A stretch of 64,000 nt of DNA from Sutcliffiella horikoshii (GCF_020524325.1 NZ_JAIVKY010000007.1:701759-765758); one strand, 5' to 3'; positions 34,413-42,777 are shown, counted from the first letter of the stretch. Notes: generated by a model from the sequence alone, not told the origin. Made by a program: numbers and translations.

Positions 34413-34661
34413 CTACCGTTCATCCTCAGCGGAAATAAAAGAGAGCACTTCTTTCACAATGGAATTTATTTTTTGTGTTAATGCCTCTTCTCCGTATTTT
34501 TGTTTCCCAGCTTCAATCAACTGTATTACCTCATCATTGAATGAAATGATAGGTTTGTCGTCTTCTGACTCATTATAAAATTCAATGAACCTGTCCAGAC
34601 TTTCATTCATCTGATCTATGGCATCACTCAATTGTTCTTTTTCTTCCTTCCTTAACTTCAT
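34413..34661 (-). CDS. mstX: Mistic (MstX) homologue, short form
   Basis: 82 aa: MKLRKEEKEQLSDAIDQM, then LDRFIEFYNESEDDKPII and a third and fourth helix ending SAEDER. This lines up with residues about 27-110 of B. subtilis Mistic (EEKEQLSTAIDRMNEGLD). The N-terminal helix of the 110-residue form is absent: ATG 34661 has AGAGGTG 6 bases before it. Very acidic overall. Mistic-type proteins help membrane insertion of downstream YugO. The stop abuts the yugO ATG. Confidence 0.88.
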   Translation of the reverse strand: MKLRKEEKEQLSDAIDQMNESLDRFIEFYNESEDDKPIISFNDEVIQLIEAGKQKYGEEALTQKINSIVKEVLSFISAEDER

Positions 34662-34791
34662 CTCATTCACCTCTTCTCTCATTGTTGACAAAATACCTCG
34701 AAACTTAAACTTCTAAGGGATAAAATGACCTGTTTTTGGAAGAATAAGCTTGAATCATGTGATAATTGAAATGGATTAGGGAGTGACGAGA

Positions 34792-34977
34792 ATGGATGAA
34801 ACACGTGCAAGACAAATACTATCCTCTTCCGCAACAATAGAGGTGACCTTTGAAGGAACAAAGGTGTGGATCGATTCAGTAAGTGAAGATGGAAAGACTG
34901 CGACAGTTCATCTCCGCGGGCCGGGAGAAGAACGTACACAAGTGGCTGTTTCCGACCTAGTGGAATTAGGAGAATAA
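34792..34977 (+). CDS. sspH: H-type small acid-soluble spore protein
   Basis: 61 aa. MDETRARQILSSSATIEVTF and GTKVWIDSVSEDGKTATVHL follow the SspH pattern (RAKEL..A..VSFQG.PV.I..V), ending in VAVSDLVELGE. SspH proteins are made in the forespore and degraded at germination. ATG 34792 has AGGGAG 8 bases upstream; an in-frame GTG at 34783 lies inside that site. Transcribed divergently from mstX-yugO. Confidence 0.88.
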   Translation: MDETRARQILSSSATIEVTFEGTKVWIDSVSEDGKTATVHLRGPGEERTQVAVSDLVELGE

Positions 34978-34983
34978 TGAAAA

Positions 34984-35010
34984 TGGGACTCAATTTTGAG
35001 TCTCTTTTTT
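34984..35010 (+). terminator. Terminator after sspH
   Basis: GGGACTCAA / TTGAGTCTC with six Ts following. Confidence 0.85.
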
Positions 35011-35031
35011 GTTTAGAAACTTTATAATACC

Positions 35032-35373
35032 GTTGATTTCCGTTCCAGGCGCTTCGCTTGCCTACGGGCGGTCCGTGAACCTCCTCTGCTTCGCCTTCCA
35101 GGGTCTCACCTGTCCCTTCCTCCTGCGGGCGTCTGCGCGCCTTCCACTACAATCAACAAGATGGTGGCTACATTCACCCTAAGGTAAAAAATTTCTAATA
35201 GAGTTACTGCAAAACCAATAGCTATTCTTTTACCGAATTTCTAGCTGTGGATTGGAGCAAATGGCGGAGACTCCAGCGGGGGAGTAACGGTAGCTTGAGA
35301 CCCCTGAAGCGTTGCGAGGAGGCTCAAGCACCGTCCCGCGGAAAGCGAAGTCATTTGCGGAAAGGAACAGCGG
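35032..35373. repeat. Composite head-to-head intergenic repeat, copy 2
   Basis: Type 1 on the minus strand at 35032-35160 and type 2 on the plus strand at 35241-35373, with an 80-bp linker. Arms are close to those of copy 1: the type 2 unit begins CTAGCTGTGGATTGGAGC and ends GGAACAGCGG. The linker keeps TTTCTAGCTGTGG at its right edge but is otherwise more divergent than in copies 1, 3 and 4. No real gene inside. Confidence 0.88.
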
Positions 35374-35479
35374 CTTTTACCCAACAACTACTTGTTTATA
35401 TTAATGAATGTGCTTGCTCTTGTTTGTTGTATTTAGAAGAGGGGTATTTATCTACTATCAATTAGTGAGGTGATAGGAA

Positions 35480-35662
35480 ATGACTTCTTTTAATGAAACA
35501 GCGATTATTTCTTATGTGAAATCAAGGATTGAGGAGTATTGCAAGGAGATGGAAGCAACTACTCCAGGTGAATTAGAACACGACATCATCCTTGGTAAAA
35601 TAGAAGCGTATAACGAATTCTTAGAACAATTTGGCTATGATAGAGTAGCTTGTGCGCTTTAA
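35480..35662 (+). CDS. Small hypothetical protein (60 aa)
   Basis: 60 aa, soluble and helical: MTSFNETAIISYVKSRIEEY, then PGELEHDIILGKIEAYNEFL. No signal peptide or metal motif beyond two Cys. ATG has a good site, GAGGTGAT, 7 bases upstream, and a strong terminator follows, so it appears a true monocistronic gene. Family not recognised. Confidence 0.75.
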   Translation: MTSFNETAIISYVKSRIEEYCKEMEATTPGELEHDIILGKIEAYNEFLEQFGYDRVACAL

Positions 35663-35676
35663 TAAACTACTTACAC

Positions 35677-35717
35677 AAAAAAGATGGCGCCATAGTGAAG
35701 ATGGGCGCCACCTTTTT
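35677..35717. terminator. Bidirectional terminator
   Basis: AAAAAAGATGGCGCC / GGGCGCCACCTTTTT; separates the 60-aa gene and the opposing symporter gene. Confidence 0.88.
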
Positions 35718-35722
35718 CTTTG

Positions 35723-36883
35723 TTATTTAGGAACAGTAAGCCTGTCAACGGCATTTGCAATGGCACCATCACCAGTCACATTACATGCTGTACCAAAACT
35801 ATCTTGAGCAAGATAAAGAGCGATCATCAAAGATACCATGGTTGCATCAAATCCAAGCATGGTCTGTAACAACCCAATGGCAGCCATAACAGCGCCGCCT
35901 GGCACGCCAGGTGCTGCGATCATCGTAACACCAAGCATCATAATGAATGGAAGTACAATGAATAAGGAATAATCCATTCCATTGATAAACATAATTGCCA
36001 TCGCGCACGAAACAATCGTTATCGTACTTCCTGACAGATGGATGTTTGCGAGTAACGGGACGGTAAAATCTGCTGTCTTTTCTCTTACCCCCATCTTCTT
36101 AGTGCGCTCGAGTGTAACTGGAATGGTCGAAGCGGAAGACTGAGTTCCAAGAGCTGTAAAATAGGCTGCCATCATAGACTTAAGCATGGCAAATGGATTT
36201 TTTCTAGACATAGCACCGCTTACGGAATATTGAATGATTAACATGGTCACATGTAATAAAATAATCAATACAAATACTTTTGCAAATACATTGATAATCG
36301 TTTGAACTTGTCCACCGTAAGTCATGTTTGCAAATATACCAAGAATATGGAAAGGTAAGAGCGGAATGATCACTTTGGAAATAACAAGTTCAATAATGGT
36401 TCTAAACTCAATCATTGCGGTCTTTAATGCTTCCCCTTTGATTGCTGACATTCCAAGGCCAAGTGTAAATGCAATAAACAGTGCAGTCATCACTTGAAAG
36501 GGTGCTGGAATTTCAAGTTCTAAGAAAGGTTTTAATAATGCTTCCTCCGGATTTTCCATCTCTCCCGTTAGGCTAGCGTTCTTTAAAATAGTCGGATACA
36601 ACGTACTTGTAGCGAAATAGGCTAAGACGCCTGCTGCAATAGTAGACAGATAGGCGATGGAAGCAGTCAAACCAAGAAACTTCCCTGCCCCTTTTCCAAT
36701 CTCTCCTATGCCAGGCGCAATAAAAGCAATAATGATTAATGGAATCGCAAATCCTAAAAAGTTTCCAAAAATCTCGTTAAACGTCACAAATATTTTAACG
36801 AACCATTCAGGTGCAAAACTTCCAACAGTTACACCTAGTATAATGGCAAGGATAATTCTAGGTAAAAGTCCGAATTTTCTCAT
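35723..36883 (-). CDS. Dicarboxylate/amino acid:cation symporter (DAACS family)
   Basis: 386 aa, sodium- or proton-coupled transporter of the GltP/DctA/SstT fold. The serine-rich re-entrant loop is ALGTQSSASTIPVTL near residue 240, and TM7-HP2-TM8 carry NIHLSGSTITI, APGVPGGAVMAA and DSFGTACNVTGDGA, with the Asp and Asn that bind substrate and Na+. Substrate could be glutamate, aspartate, serine/threonine or C4-dicarboxylates. Single gene with its own terminator. Confidence 0.9.
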   Translation of the reverse strand: MRKFGLLPRIILAIILGVTVGSFAPEWFVKIFVTFNEIFGNFLGFAIPLIIIAFIAPGIGEIGKGAGKFLGLTASIAYLSTIAAGVLAYFATSTLYPTILKNASLTGEMENPEEALLKPFLELEIPAPFQVMTALFIAFTLGLGMSAIKGEALKTAMIEFRTIIELVISKVIIPLLPFHILGIFANMTYGGQVQTIINVFAKVFVLIILLHVTMLIIQYSVSGAMSRKNPFAMLKSMMAAYFTALGTQSSASTIPVTLERTKKMGVREKTADFTVPLLANIHLSGSTITIVSCAMAIMFINGMDYSLFIVLPFIMMLGVTMIAAPGVPGGAVMAAIGLLQTMLGFDATMVSLMIALYLAQDSFGTACNVTGDGAIANAVDRLTVPK

Positions 36884-37327
36884 GGTGTCTATTGTCCTCC
36901 CTAAAAATACATTTGTCTATTCTTATTGAATATTGTACTATCTTACAAAAACAATATAAAAAAGGAAAGTACTAAATCGTTTATTTTTGAAAAAGTATTT
37001 TCCAATGAACGCATACTTACACCAGGAAGCAGTAGAATATAGAAATTTTTTTAGAAATTTATGTTTATTATGTTTATAAAAAGTTGATAAATGGGCACAC
37101 TACTACAGAAAATCACCATCGTTGCAGCAAATCTTGTATGTCTTCACCCGTAACAAAGTACACTTTTCTAATGGAAGTTACTAGCAAAACCAAATAAAAC
37201 TTGATTTTTTGATACATAACCTCTATGATTAAGTTAATTGTTTTTGTTCGGTAAGGCTGATAGAAGGAATTTACTTCAATGTTTTTCGTCTTGAAAGATT
37301 ATGCAGAGCAAGAATGGTAATACAATT
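36884..37327. other. AT-rich gap and cold-shock gene leader
   Basis: No credible gene was found: the only short ATG frames lack ribosome sites. The right part probably holds the promoter and long 5' leader of the cold-shock gene, as is usual for csp mRNAs. It includes TTGATTTTTTGATACATAAC near 37201 and GGTAAGGCTGATAGAAGG near 37250, but I could not fix a promoter with confidence. Confidence 0.4.
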
Positions 37328-37342
37328 GTGGAATTGTTCCAC
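37328..37342 (+). promoter_or_regulatory. Hairpin next to the csp ribosome site
   Basis: GTGGAA-TTG-TTCCAC, a 6-bp stem with a 3-base loop, ends 2 bases before the Shine-Dalgarno TAGGAGG. In csp leaders such structures change with temperature and control access to the ribosome site; that role here is inference. Confidence 0.5.
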
Positions 37343-37358
37343 TGTAGGAGGAAACATA

Positions 37359-37556
37359 ATGTTAGAAGGTAAAGTAAAATGGTTCAACGCTGAAAAAGGT
37401 TTCGGTTTCATCGAAGTAGACGGACAAGACGATGTATTCGTACACTTCTCCGCTATTCAAGGCGAAGGTTTCAAATCTTTAGAAGAAGGTCAAACAGTAA
37501 CTTTCGAAATCGAGCAAGGCGCTCGTGGACCTCAAGCAACTAACGTTCAAAAGTAA
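37359..37556 (+). CDS. Cold-shock protein (CspB/CspD type)
   Basis: 65-aa single CSD OB-fold. RNP1 KGFGFIEV (residues 13-20) and RNP2 VFVHFSAI (26-33) are intact. Acts as an RNA/ssDNA chaperone. ATG follows TAGGAGGAAACATA. Codon use is strongly biased, as expected for an abundant protein. Which paralogue (B, C or D) cannot be told from sequence alone. Confidence 0.96.
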   Translation: MLEGKVKWFNAEKGFGFIEVDGQDDVFVHFSAIQGEGFKSLEEGQTVTFEIEQGARGPQATNVQK

Positions 37557-37574
37557 TTTTGACATAAAGTTGAG

Positions 37575-37608
37575 AAAAAAGGCTCTCCATCTGGAGGGTC
37601 TTTTTTTT
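37575..37608 (+). terminator. Terminator after csp
   Basis: GGCTCTCC / GGAGGGTC with two G-T pairs, a 4-base loop, As before and eight Ts after. Confidence 0.88.
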
Positions 37609-37639
37609 GCTTTTTTAACGAAAAAAAGAGGGAAAACTG

Positions 37640-38154
37640 GTTGATTTCCGTTCCAGGCGCTTCGCTTGCCTGCGGGCGGTCCGTGAGCCTCCTCGTCTGA
37701 GCCGAAGCCACTGAAAAAGGCTTCGCTTTCCTAGGGGCGCTGCTGGAGCCTCCTCGGCTACGCCTGCGGGGTCTCCACCTAGCGCTATCTCCCTCAGGAG
37801 TCTCCGCCTTTTTCTCCAATCACCAGCTAGAAATCATTTAAGTACATGAGATTTCAGTTTTTCATTGGCTTCTCTGAGTAGCTTGTGGGGGCTTCACCTA
37901 CCTCCCCCGGGCGTCTGCGCGCCTTCCACTCCAATCAACCAAGTGACTTCATTTACCTAAGGGTTTATGAAGAGTTTTACCATGTTAACTGAAAAAGCAC
38001 TAACGTTTCGGTCTCGTAATCTATAGCTGTTGATTGGAGCAAAGGGCGAAGACTCCAGCGGGGGAGAAACGGTAGTTTGAGACCCCACAGCGCAGCGAGG
38101 AGGCTCAAACACCGTCCCGCGGAAAGCGAAGCCATTTGTGGAAATCAACAGCGG
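37640..38154. repeat. Composite intergenic repeat, copy 3, with nested variant unit
   Basis: A minus-strand type 1 unit is split: left half 37640-37694 (TTGATTTCCGTTCCAGGC to GAGCCTCCTC), then the pgi-type variant in reverse orientation (about 37695-37830), then a connecting stretch and the right half (about 37895-37939, GGGCGTCTGCGCGCCTTCC). After a linker with ACTGAAAAAGCACTAAC (37988-38004) a plus-strand type 2 unit follows (38021-38154). It fills the space between csp and the PHA cluster. Confidence 0.85.
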
Positions 38155-38344
38155 AGCTAAACCAAGCAACTAAAAAAGTCTTAGGGGATGATATTTTTTT
38201 AACCTCTAACAGTAATAGTATTTTCCGCCTCCACAAATTCATCATTTTACACACATATTGAGTGCTTTCCTACTATACTATATGGAATCTATTAAATGTT
38301 ACTAGACTGAAAAAGGAAACTATAAGCACAGAGGGGGACACATT

Positions 38345-39121
38345 ATGGAAGTAAAAGAATTGTTCAATCTAAAGAACAAAACGGCGATAGTGACTGGAGG
38401 AGGAAAGGGGCTTGGGGCACAAATGGCAATTGCTCTTGCTGAAGCAGGAGCGAACGTTGTTGTGTGTTCACGTGATCTAATATCTTGCCAAAAAGTAAGC
38501 GAGGAACTGAAACAAAAAGGTGTAAAATCATTGGCTTATGCATGTGATGTAACAAAAGAGGAAGAGATTAAACATGTCATTGAGGAAACGGTGAAGAACT
38601 TTGGAACCTTAGATATCCTTGTAAACAACAGTGGAACCTCTTGGATGGCGCCAACATTAGATTTACCAGCTGATAAATGGGATAAAGTAATGGATGTGAA
38701 TTTGAAGGGATTGTTTTTATTTAGTCAAAAAGCAGCAAGAGTCATGCAGAAGCAAGGTAACGGAAAAATAATCAATATCGCTTCTGTCTCTGGAATGGGT
38801 GGGACAGATCCCAAACTAATGGATACCATTGCTTATAATACGAGCAAAGGAGGGGTCATTACGTTTACAAAAGACCTTGCTGTAAAACTCGCTCCATATA
38901 ACATACAAGTAAATGCTATCGCACCTGGAATGTTTCCTACTAAAATTACCGAAAAAATAATAGAACACTCCGCCCCAATGTTAAAAGAACAGATACCATC
39001 AAAGCGGTTTGGTGGTGAACATGATTTAAAGGGAGCGGCTGTATTTTTGTCCTCTCATGCATCCGATTACTGTGTGGGACACATTTTAGTGGTAGATGGA
39101 GGAATGACCTCCTTAATATGA
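38345..39121 (+). CDS. SDR oxidoreductase of the PHA cluster
   Basis: 258 aa. TGGGKGLG (NAD(P)-binding) at residues 18-25, NNSG near 93, and catalytic Ser-Tyr-Lys in SVSGMGG and AYNTSKGG near 163. Ends VVDGGMTSLI. It resembles gluconate-5-dehydrogenase/3-oxoacyl reductases; its place 31 bp before phaR suggests it takes the acetoacetyl-CoA reductase (PhaB) role, though the sequence is not a typical PhaB (inference). ATG after AGAGGGGGACACATT. Confidence 0.85.
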   Translation: MEVKELFNLKNKTAIVTGGGKGLGAQMAIALAEAGANVVVCSRDLISCQKVSEELKQKGVKSLAYACDVTKEEEIKHVIEETVKNFGTLDILVNNSGTSWMAPTLDLPADKWDKVMDVNLKGLFLFSQKAARVMQKQGNGKIINIASVSGMGGTDPKLMDTIAYNTSKGGVITFTKDLAVKLAPYNIQVNAIAPGMFPTKITEKIIEHSAPMLKEQIPSKRFGGEHDLKGAAVFLSSHASDYCVGHILVVDGGMTSLI

Positions 39122-39152
39122 GATTGAATTGGAAGGAAAGGGTGACCCATCA

Positions 39153-39590
39153 ATGTTGCATTCAGGCAATAATAAAGATGAAAGGAACAAAAAATTAAAA
39201 GTTAAAGCAATAAAAATAGAAAACGCGTGGAATGACGCAATAAAGTCTAGTCTGAACAAGGAGTCGGTATTTCGTATGGCGGGGCTTGAAAGCGAATTTG
39301 AAGCTGAAAAGCTACGCAAGCTGCGAGAACAAGTAGAAGTGCTATCATTAAAATATAACTTCCCTACTAAAAACGATGTTGCTAATATTGCTAAGCTGCT
39401 TATTCAAATAGAAGAAAAAATTGATCGTTTTGAAGGTCAGTTACAGAGAGAAATTACTTCCTCGGGACAAAACCACGAAAAAAATTTGGTGAAAATAATT
39501 TTGGAGGACATGGCCGACCGTCAAGCAATTGTATCTTCGTTGCCTGGACATGATGAAAAGATTGTCCGTCCTAAAGGTAGTGATTCATGA
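39153..39590 (+). CDS. phaR: PHA synthase subunit PhaR (class IV)
   Basis: 145 aa, helical and highly charged. The core FRMAGLESEFEAEKLRKLRE and NFPTKNDVANIAKLL (near residue 78, compare IPTKEDIARVA in Bacillus PhaR) plus IQIEEKIDRFEGQL identify it. It pairs with PhaC to make the active class IV polyhydroxyalkanoate synthase. ATG 39153 is preferred to TTG 39129, with AAGGAAAGGGTG upstream. The stop overlaps phaC (ATGATGA), so the two are coupled. N-terminus is more divergent than the core. Confidence 0.82.
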   Translation: MLHSGNNKDERNKKLKVKAIKIENAWNDAIKSSLNKESVFRMAGLESEFEAEKLRKLREQVEVLSLKYNFPTKNDVANIAKLLIQIEEKIDRFEGQLQREITSSGQNHEKNLVKIILEDMADRQAIVSSLPGHDEKIVRPKGSDS

Positions 39591-40624
39591 TGAATGATTA
39601 TAAACTGGATGCATGGAAAAAGAAAATGACCCATTATAATGAAACACCATTCAAGGATGGAGTAACGGCCAGAAAATCGATTTGGAGGAAAAACAAAGCA
39701 ACCCTTTGGTATTACCAAGCACCTGTCAGAAAATATAATGTGCCGATTTTTATCATCTATTCTCTGATTAATCAGCCATTCATCCTAGACATGATATCTG
39801 GCGGTAGTACTATTGAAGCGCTTGTGAAAAAGGGTTTTGATGTTTATATGATTGATTTTGGAAAGCCGGGGCTAGAAGACAGGGACATGAAACTAGATGA
39901 CTTTATACAAAAGTATATTGAAAATGGGGTTAAAGAGGCAATCAAGCATTCCGGTGCGAAAGAAATGACCATCTTGGGCTATTGTCTAGGGGGTACACTC
40001 GCGGCTATGTATGCGTCTATAGCAAAGGAACCGATAAAAAATCTAGTCCTGTTTGTCACGCCTGTTGATTTCAGCACTCCTAGTTATTTTGATAAATGGG
40101 TAAAAGCTTTAAGAGAAGGTGAAGTGGACAGCTCTCGTTATATGGAGAAGACTGGAATTATTCCAGCCTCTCATGTGGAAGCCGGTATACGTATGATTAC
40201 ATCACCTATTTATTTTACTCCATATTTATCTCTTCTATTAAACCTGGAAAATAAAGCATATATAGACAAATGGCACCGGTTTAATACTTGGACAAAAGGA
40301 CATATTCCTTTGACAAGTGGTGTAGCCAAGCAAATCATTCAGGATTTTACAAAGGACAACAAGCTAATTAAAAATGAGAGTGAAATAAATGGCCAAACAG
40401 TCAAGCTATCTAATATTAATGCGAATTTACTTGTGGTAGGAACAGAGGGTGATCGACTTGTACCGCTTGATTACATTTTACCATTGATGGATGAGGTGGG
40501 AAGTGTCGATAAGACAGCACACATATTAACAGGCGGACATACAGGTACCTCTGTTAAAAATGGAAGACTGCCGAGCTATCTGGATAACTGGTTGCATGTA
40601 AGGTCAGAACCAGCAGACTTGTAG
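39587..40624 (+). CDS. phaC: Poly(3-hydroxyalkanoate) synthase PhaC, class III/IV
   Basis: 345 aa. Lipase-box variant GYCLGG with the nucleophile Cys 133, Asp 289 in TEGDRLVP, and His 318 in GGHTGTS form the catalytic triad. YMIDFGKPG and the FVTPVDFS segment are typical. Polymerises 3-hydroxyacyl-CoA into PHA granules with PhaR. ATG 39587 or 39590 starts it within the phaR stop. No thiolase, phasin (phaP) or phaQ gene is in the window. A 37-aa ORF follows. Confidence 0.93.
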   Translation: MMNDYKLDAWKKKMTHYNETPFKDGVTARKSIWRKNKATLWYYQAPVRKYNVPIFIIYSLINQPFILDMISGGSTIEALVKKGFDVYMIDFGKPGLEDRDMKLDDFIQKYIENGVKEAIKHSGAKEMTILGYCLGGTLAAMYASIAKEPIKNLVLFVTPVDFSTPSYFDKWVKALREGEVDSSRYMEKTGIIPASHVEAGIRMITSPIYFTPYLSLLLNLENKAYIDKWHRFNTWTKGHIPLTSGVAKQIIQDFTKDNKLIKNESEINGQTVKLSNINANLLVVGTEGDRLVPLDYILPLMDEVGSVDKTAHILTGGHTGTSVKNGRLPSYLDNWLHVRSEPADL

Positions 40625-40640
40625 AGTGGGAGGGATGGAT

Positions 40641-40754
40641 ATGAATGTCTTACATGAGAACCTGAAATGGGGAATGAACCCTTATATAGAATATATGGGG
40701 ATAGGAGCAACCGTTTTTATGCAATTTCTTATAGGTCTTAAAGACAACCAGTAG
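40641..40754 (+). CDS. 37-aa ORF downstream of phaC
   Basis: MNVLHENLKWGMNPYIEYMG, then a short hydrophobic run (GATVFMQFLIGL) and KDNQ. GGGAGGG lies 6 bases before the ATG, an excellent site, and only 16 bp separate it from the phaC stop. The amphipathic, partly hydrophobic composition could suit a granule- or membrane-surface peptide, but function is unknown. An earlier in-frame ATG (40635) overlaps the site. Confidence 0.6.
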   Translation: MNVLHENLKWGMNPYIEYMGIGATVFMQFLIGLKDNQ

Positions 40755-41087
40755 GGGGGCTTTTGCTTCTCTATTTTTTTGTATGTAAATCTCGGTAAAT
40801 ATTGTTAAGTTTTCGTAGGGTAACATTATTTCAATAAAGGGTAATGTCATTTTTTATTTTTATCAAAAAGTAGAAAAAAGCTTGTGAAATAAGGGTATTT
40901 TGGTTTGAATGGAGGGGAAAAGCTACATGAAAAGTGTTGTTTTGAGTGGTTGTTCAATAGTGTTTAGTTGTAAAATAGCAAAGCATACATATGGAATATA
41001 AGAAACATTAGGTTCAAATAATTGATTATAAAAGATATAATGCATATAGTACAAGTTTTAATGTGCTAATTCCTTGCAAAAAGGAGG
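40755..41087. other. Intergenic region before the sensor kinase
   Basis: AT-rich, no gene found. It ends in a strong Shine-Dalgarno, AAAAAGGAGG (41079-41087). A TATAAT (41035-41040) lies about 50 bp before the kinase, but no -35 at proper spacing was seen. No convincing terminator for the PHA operon was found. Confidence 0.4.
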
Positions 41088-42749
41088 TTGGAAATAATCG
41101 GGGTTAATAGTTTAATACAACGTGAAAGTGAATCTCTTCATGTATCTAAAGGATTTATCCTGTTTCATTCTGACCTCACAGTCAGTTCCATTGATGCTGG
41201 AGCGCTGGATATACTTGGACACACGAATCAATCGGTGACGGGGAAACTACTCACAGACCTTTTAAAAAAAGATGCATCAAATATATTGCTTAAATATACA
41301 TACAGTGTAATACAAGAAGGCATTTCCGTGCAACACGAAATGAAACTTTCTGAAAATCCAATTCAGTGGTTTAAAGTGGTTATTTACCCTATTGATTCAA
41401 ATCACTTTTCTATGCTTTTTCTTGATATTAATAAGCAGAAAGAGATGGAAGCAGCTCTTTTAAAGCAAACAGCGAAGCTTAATGTCCTAAATGAATCTGC
41501 GGCCATGTTGACCTCTATCAAAAATCCAAAAGAACTGCTAGATTCTCTATTTCATAAACTTTCACAAGTGTTAGACCTTGATATCTATATTAATTATAGT
41601 TGGGACAAGGAGCAGAATCGACTAGTGTTAGCAAACCATCATGGGCTTTGCAAAGAAGAGTTGGAGACCTGTATGTATATAGAAAAGGGATCAGCTGTGT
41701 GTGGTACTGTTGCACATAGTAAAGAAAGAATGGTTTTCGAGCATGTGGATGACAGAGGGGATAATATATTAGATCTGATCCGTCCACTTGGCGTCAAAGC
41801 ATATGTTTGTGAACCCTTATTATCGTTTGGGGAACTTGTCGGCACCATTTCCTTCGGTTCCAAAAAACGTTCCACTTTTACATCAGAAGAACTTGATTTA
41901 ATTCATTCTATTTGTCATCAAGTAACTATTGTGCTGGATCGAATGACAAAAGTGGATGAGTTGACCCAAAACACAGAAACATTAGAAGTAGCAAATCTGC
42001 ATTTGAAGGAAAATGAGAGAAAGTTACGGCTTATCATCGAGAAAAATGAAGTAGAGAGAGAAAGTAAAACCAAAACGAATTTCCTGGCAATGATCAGCCA
42101 TGAGTTGAGGACGCCGTTAAATTCTATTATAGGATACAGTCAAGTTTTAGAAAGTGATCAAAAAGATCCACTCACAGACAAGCAGAAATCAAGACTTGCC
42201 AAAATACTCACGTCAAGCAGGCATCTTTTGCAACTAATTAACAACATTTTAGAGCTAATTCGTATTGATACATATCCAGAAACAATGAAAACAAATGTAA
42301 AATCAATTCGAATAAAAGAGGCTGTATGGGAAAGCTTACATTCGATGAGCAATAATGCTAAGGAAAAAGGGATATCTCTTTACATTGAAAAAGATGTAGA
42401 GGATATTACGATTGAAATTGATCCCATACGTTTTCAACAAGTGATGGTCAATCTATTAAATAATGCCATTAAATACAATAAAAAGAATGGAACTGTCACG
42501 CTCTATTGGAGGGTGGATGGCAGGTACTTGGCTATTTTTGTAAAAGATACGGGGATTGGCATCCCCCAGAGTCACCATGATAACATCTTTGAGCCATTCT
42601 ACAGGGTAAACCATATCATTCCAGGAGTTGAAGGGACAGGCATAGGCTTGACTCTTGTTAAACAAAATGTCCTAGAAATGAAAGGTACCGTTGGCGTTTC
42701 AAGTATAGAAGGAACAGGAAGTACCTTCTGGGTTAAGGTACCGATATAA
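41088..42749 (+). CDS. Cytoplasmic sensor histidine kinase (PAS-GAF-HisKA-HATPase)
   Basis: About 553 aa, no membrane span. A PAS-like domain (residues 15-120), a GAF domain (about 145-285, including CGTVAHSKERMVF and VCEPLLSFGELVGTISFG), a short coiled coil, HisKA with phospho-acceptor His 338 in AMISHELRTPLNS, and HATPase with NNAIKYN, DTGIGIP and GTGIGLTL. The start is problematic: TTG 41088 directly abuts AGGAGG (spacing 0), while 6 bases after it the in-frame codon is ATA. Its partner regulator is encoded 28 bp downstream. Confidence 0.88.
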   Translation: MEIIGVNSLIQRESESLHVSKGFILFHSDLTVSSIDAGALDILGHTNQSVTGKLLTDLLKKDASNILLKYTYSVIQEGISVQHEMKLSENPIQWFKVVIYPIDSNHFSMLFLDINKQKEMEAALLKQTAKLNVLNESAAMLTSIKNPKELLDSLFHKLSQVLDLDIYINYSWDKEQNRLVLANHHGLCKEELETCMYIEKGSAVCGTVAHSKERMVFEHVDDRGDNILDLIRPLGVKAYVCEPLLSFGELVGTISFGSKKRSTFTSEELDLIHSICHQVTIVLDRMTKVDELTQNTETLEVANLHLKENERKLRLIIEKNEVERESKTKTNFLAMISHELRTPLNSIIGYSQVLESDQKDPLTDKQKSRLAKILTSSRHLLQLINNILELIRIDTYPETMKTNVKSIRIKEAVWESLHSMSNNAKEKGISLYIEKDVEDITIEIDPIRFQQVMVNLLNNAIKYNKKNGTVTLYWRVDGRYLAIFVKDTGIGIPQSHHDNIFEPFYRVNHIIPGVEGTGIGLTLVKQNVLEMKGTVGVSSIEGTGSTFWVKVPI

Positions 42750-42777
42750 TACATCGAAAGAAAGGGGTTTTCTTCGA

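Noticed and set aside
37013..37078. Short ATG frame in the gap before csp
   Set aside because: No Shine-Dalgarno and a composition like random AT-rich sequence.
37547..37819. 90-codon reading frame on the minus strand
   Set aside because: Covers the csp terminator and nested repeats; Arg/Ser/Pro-rich composition is due to GC-rich repeat DNA.
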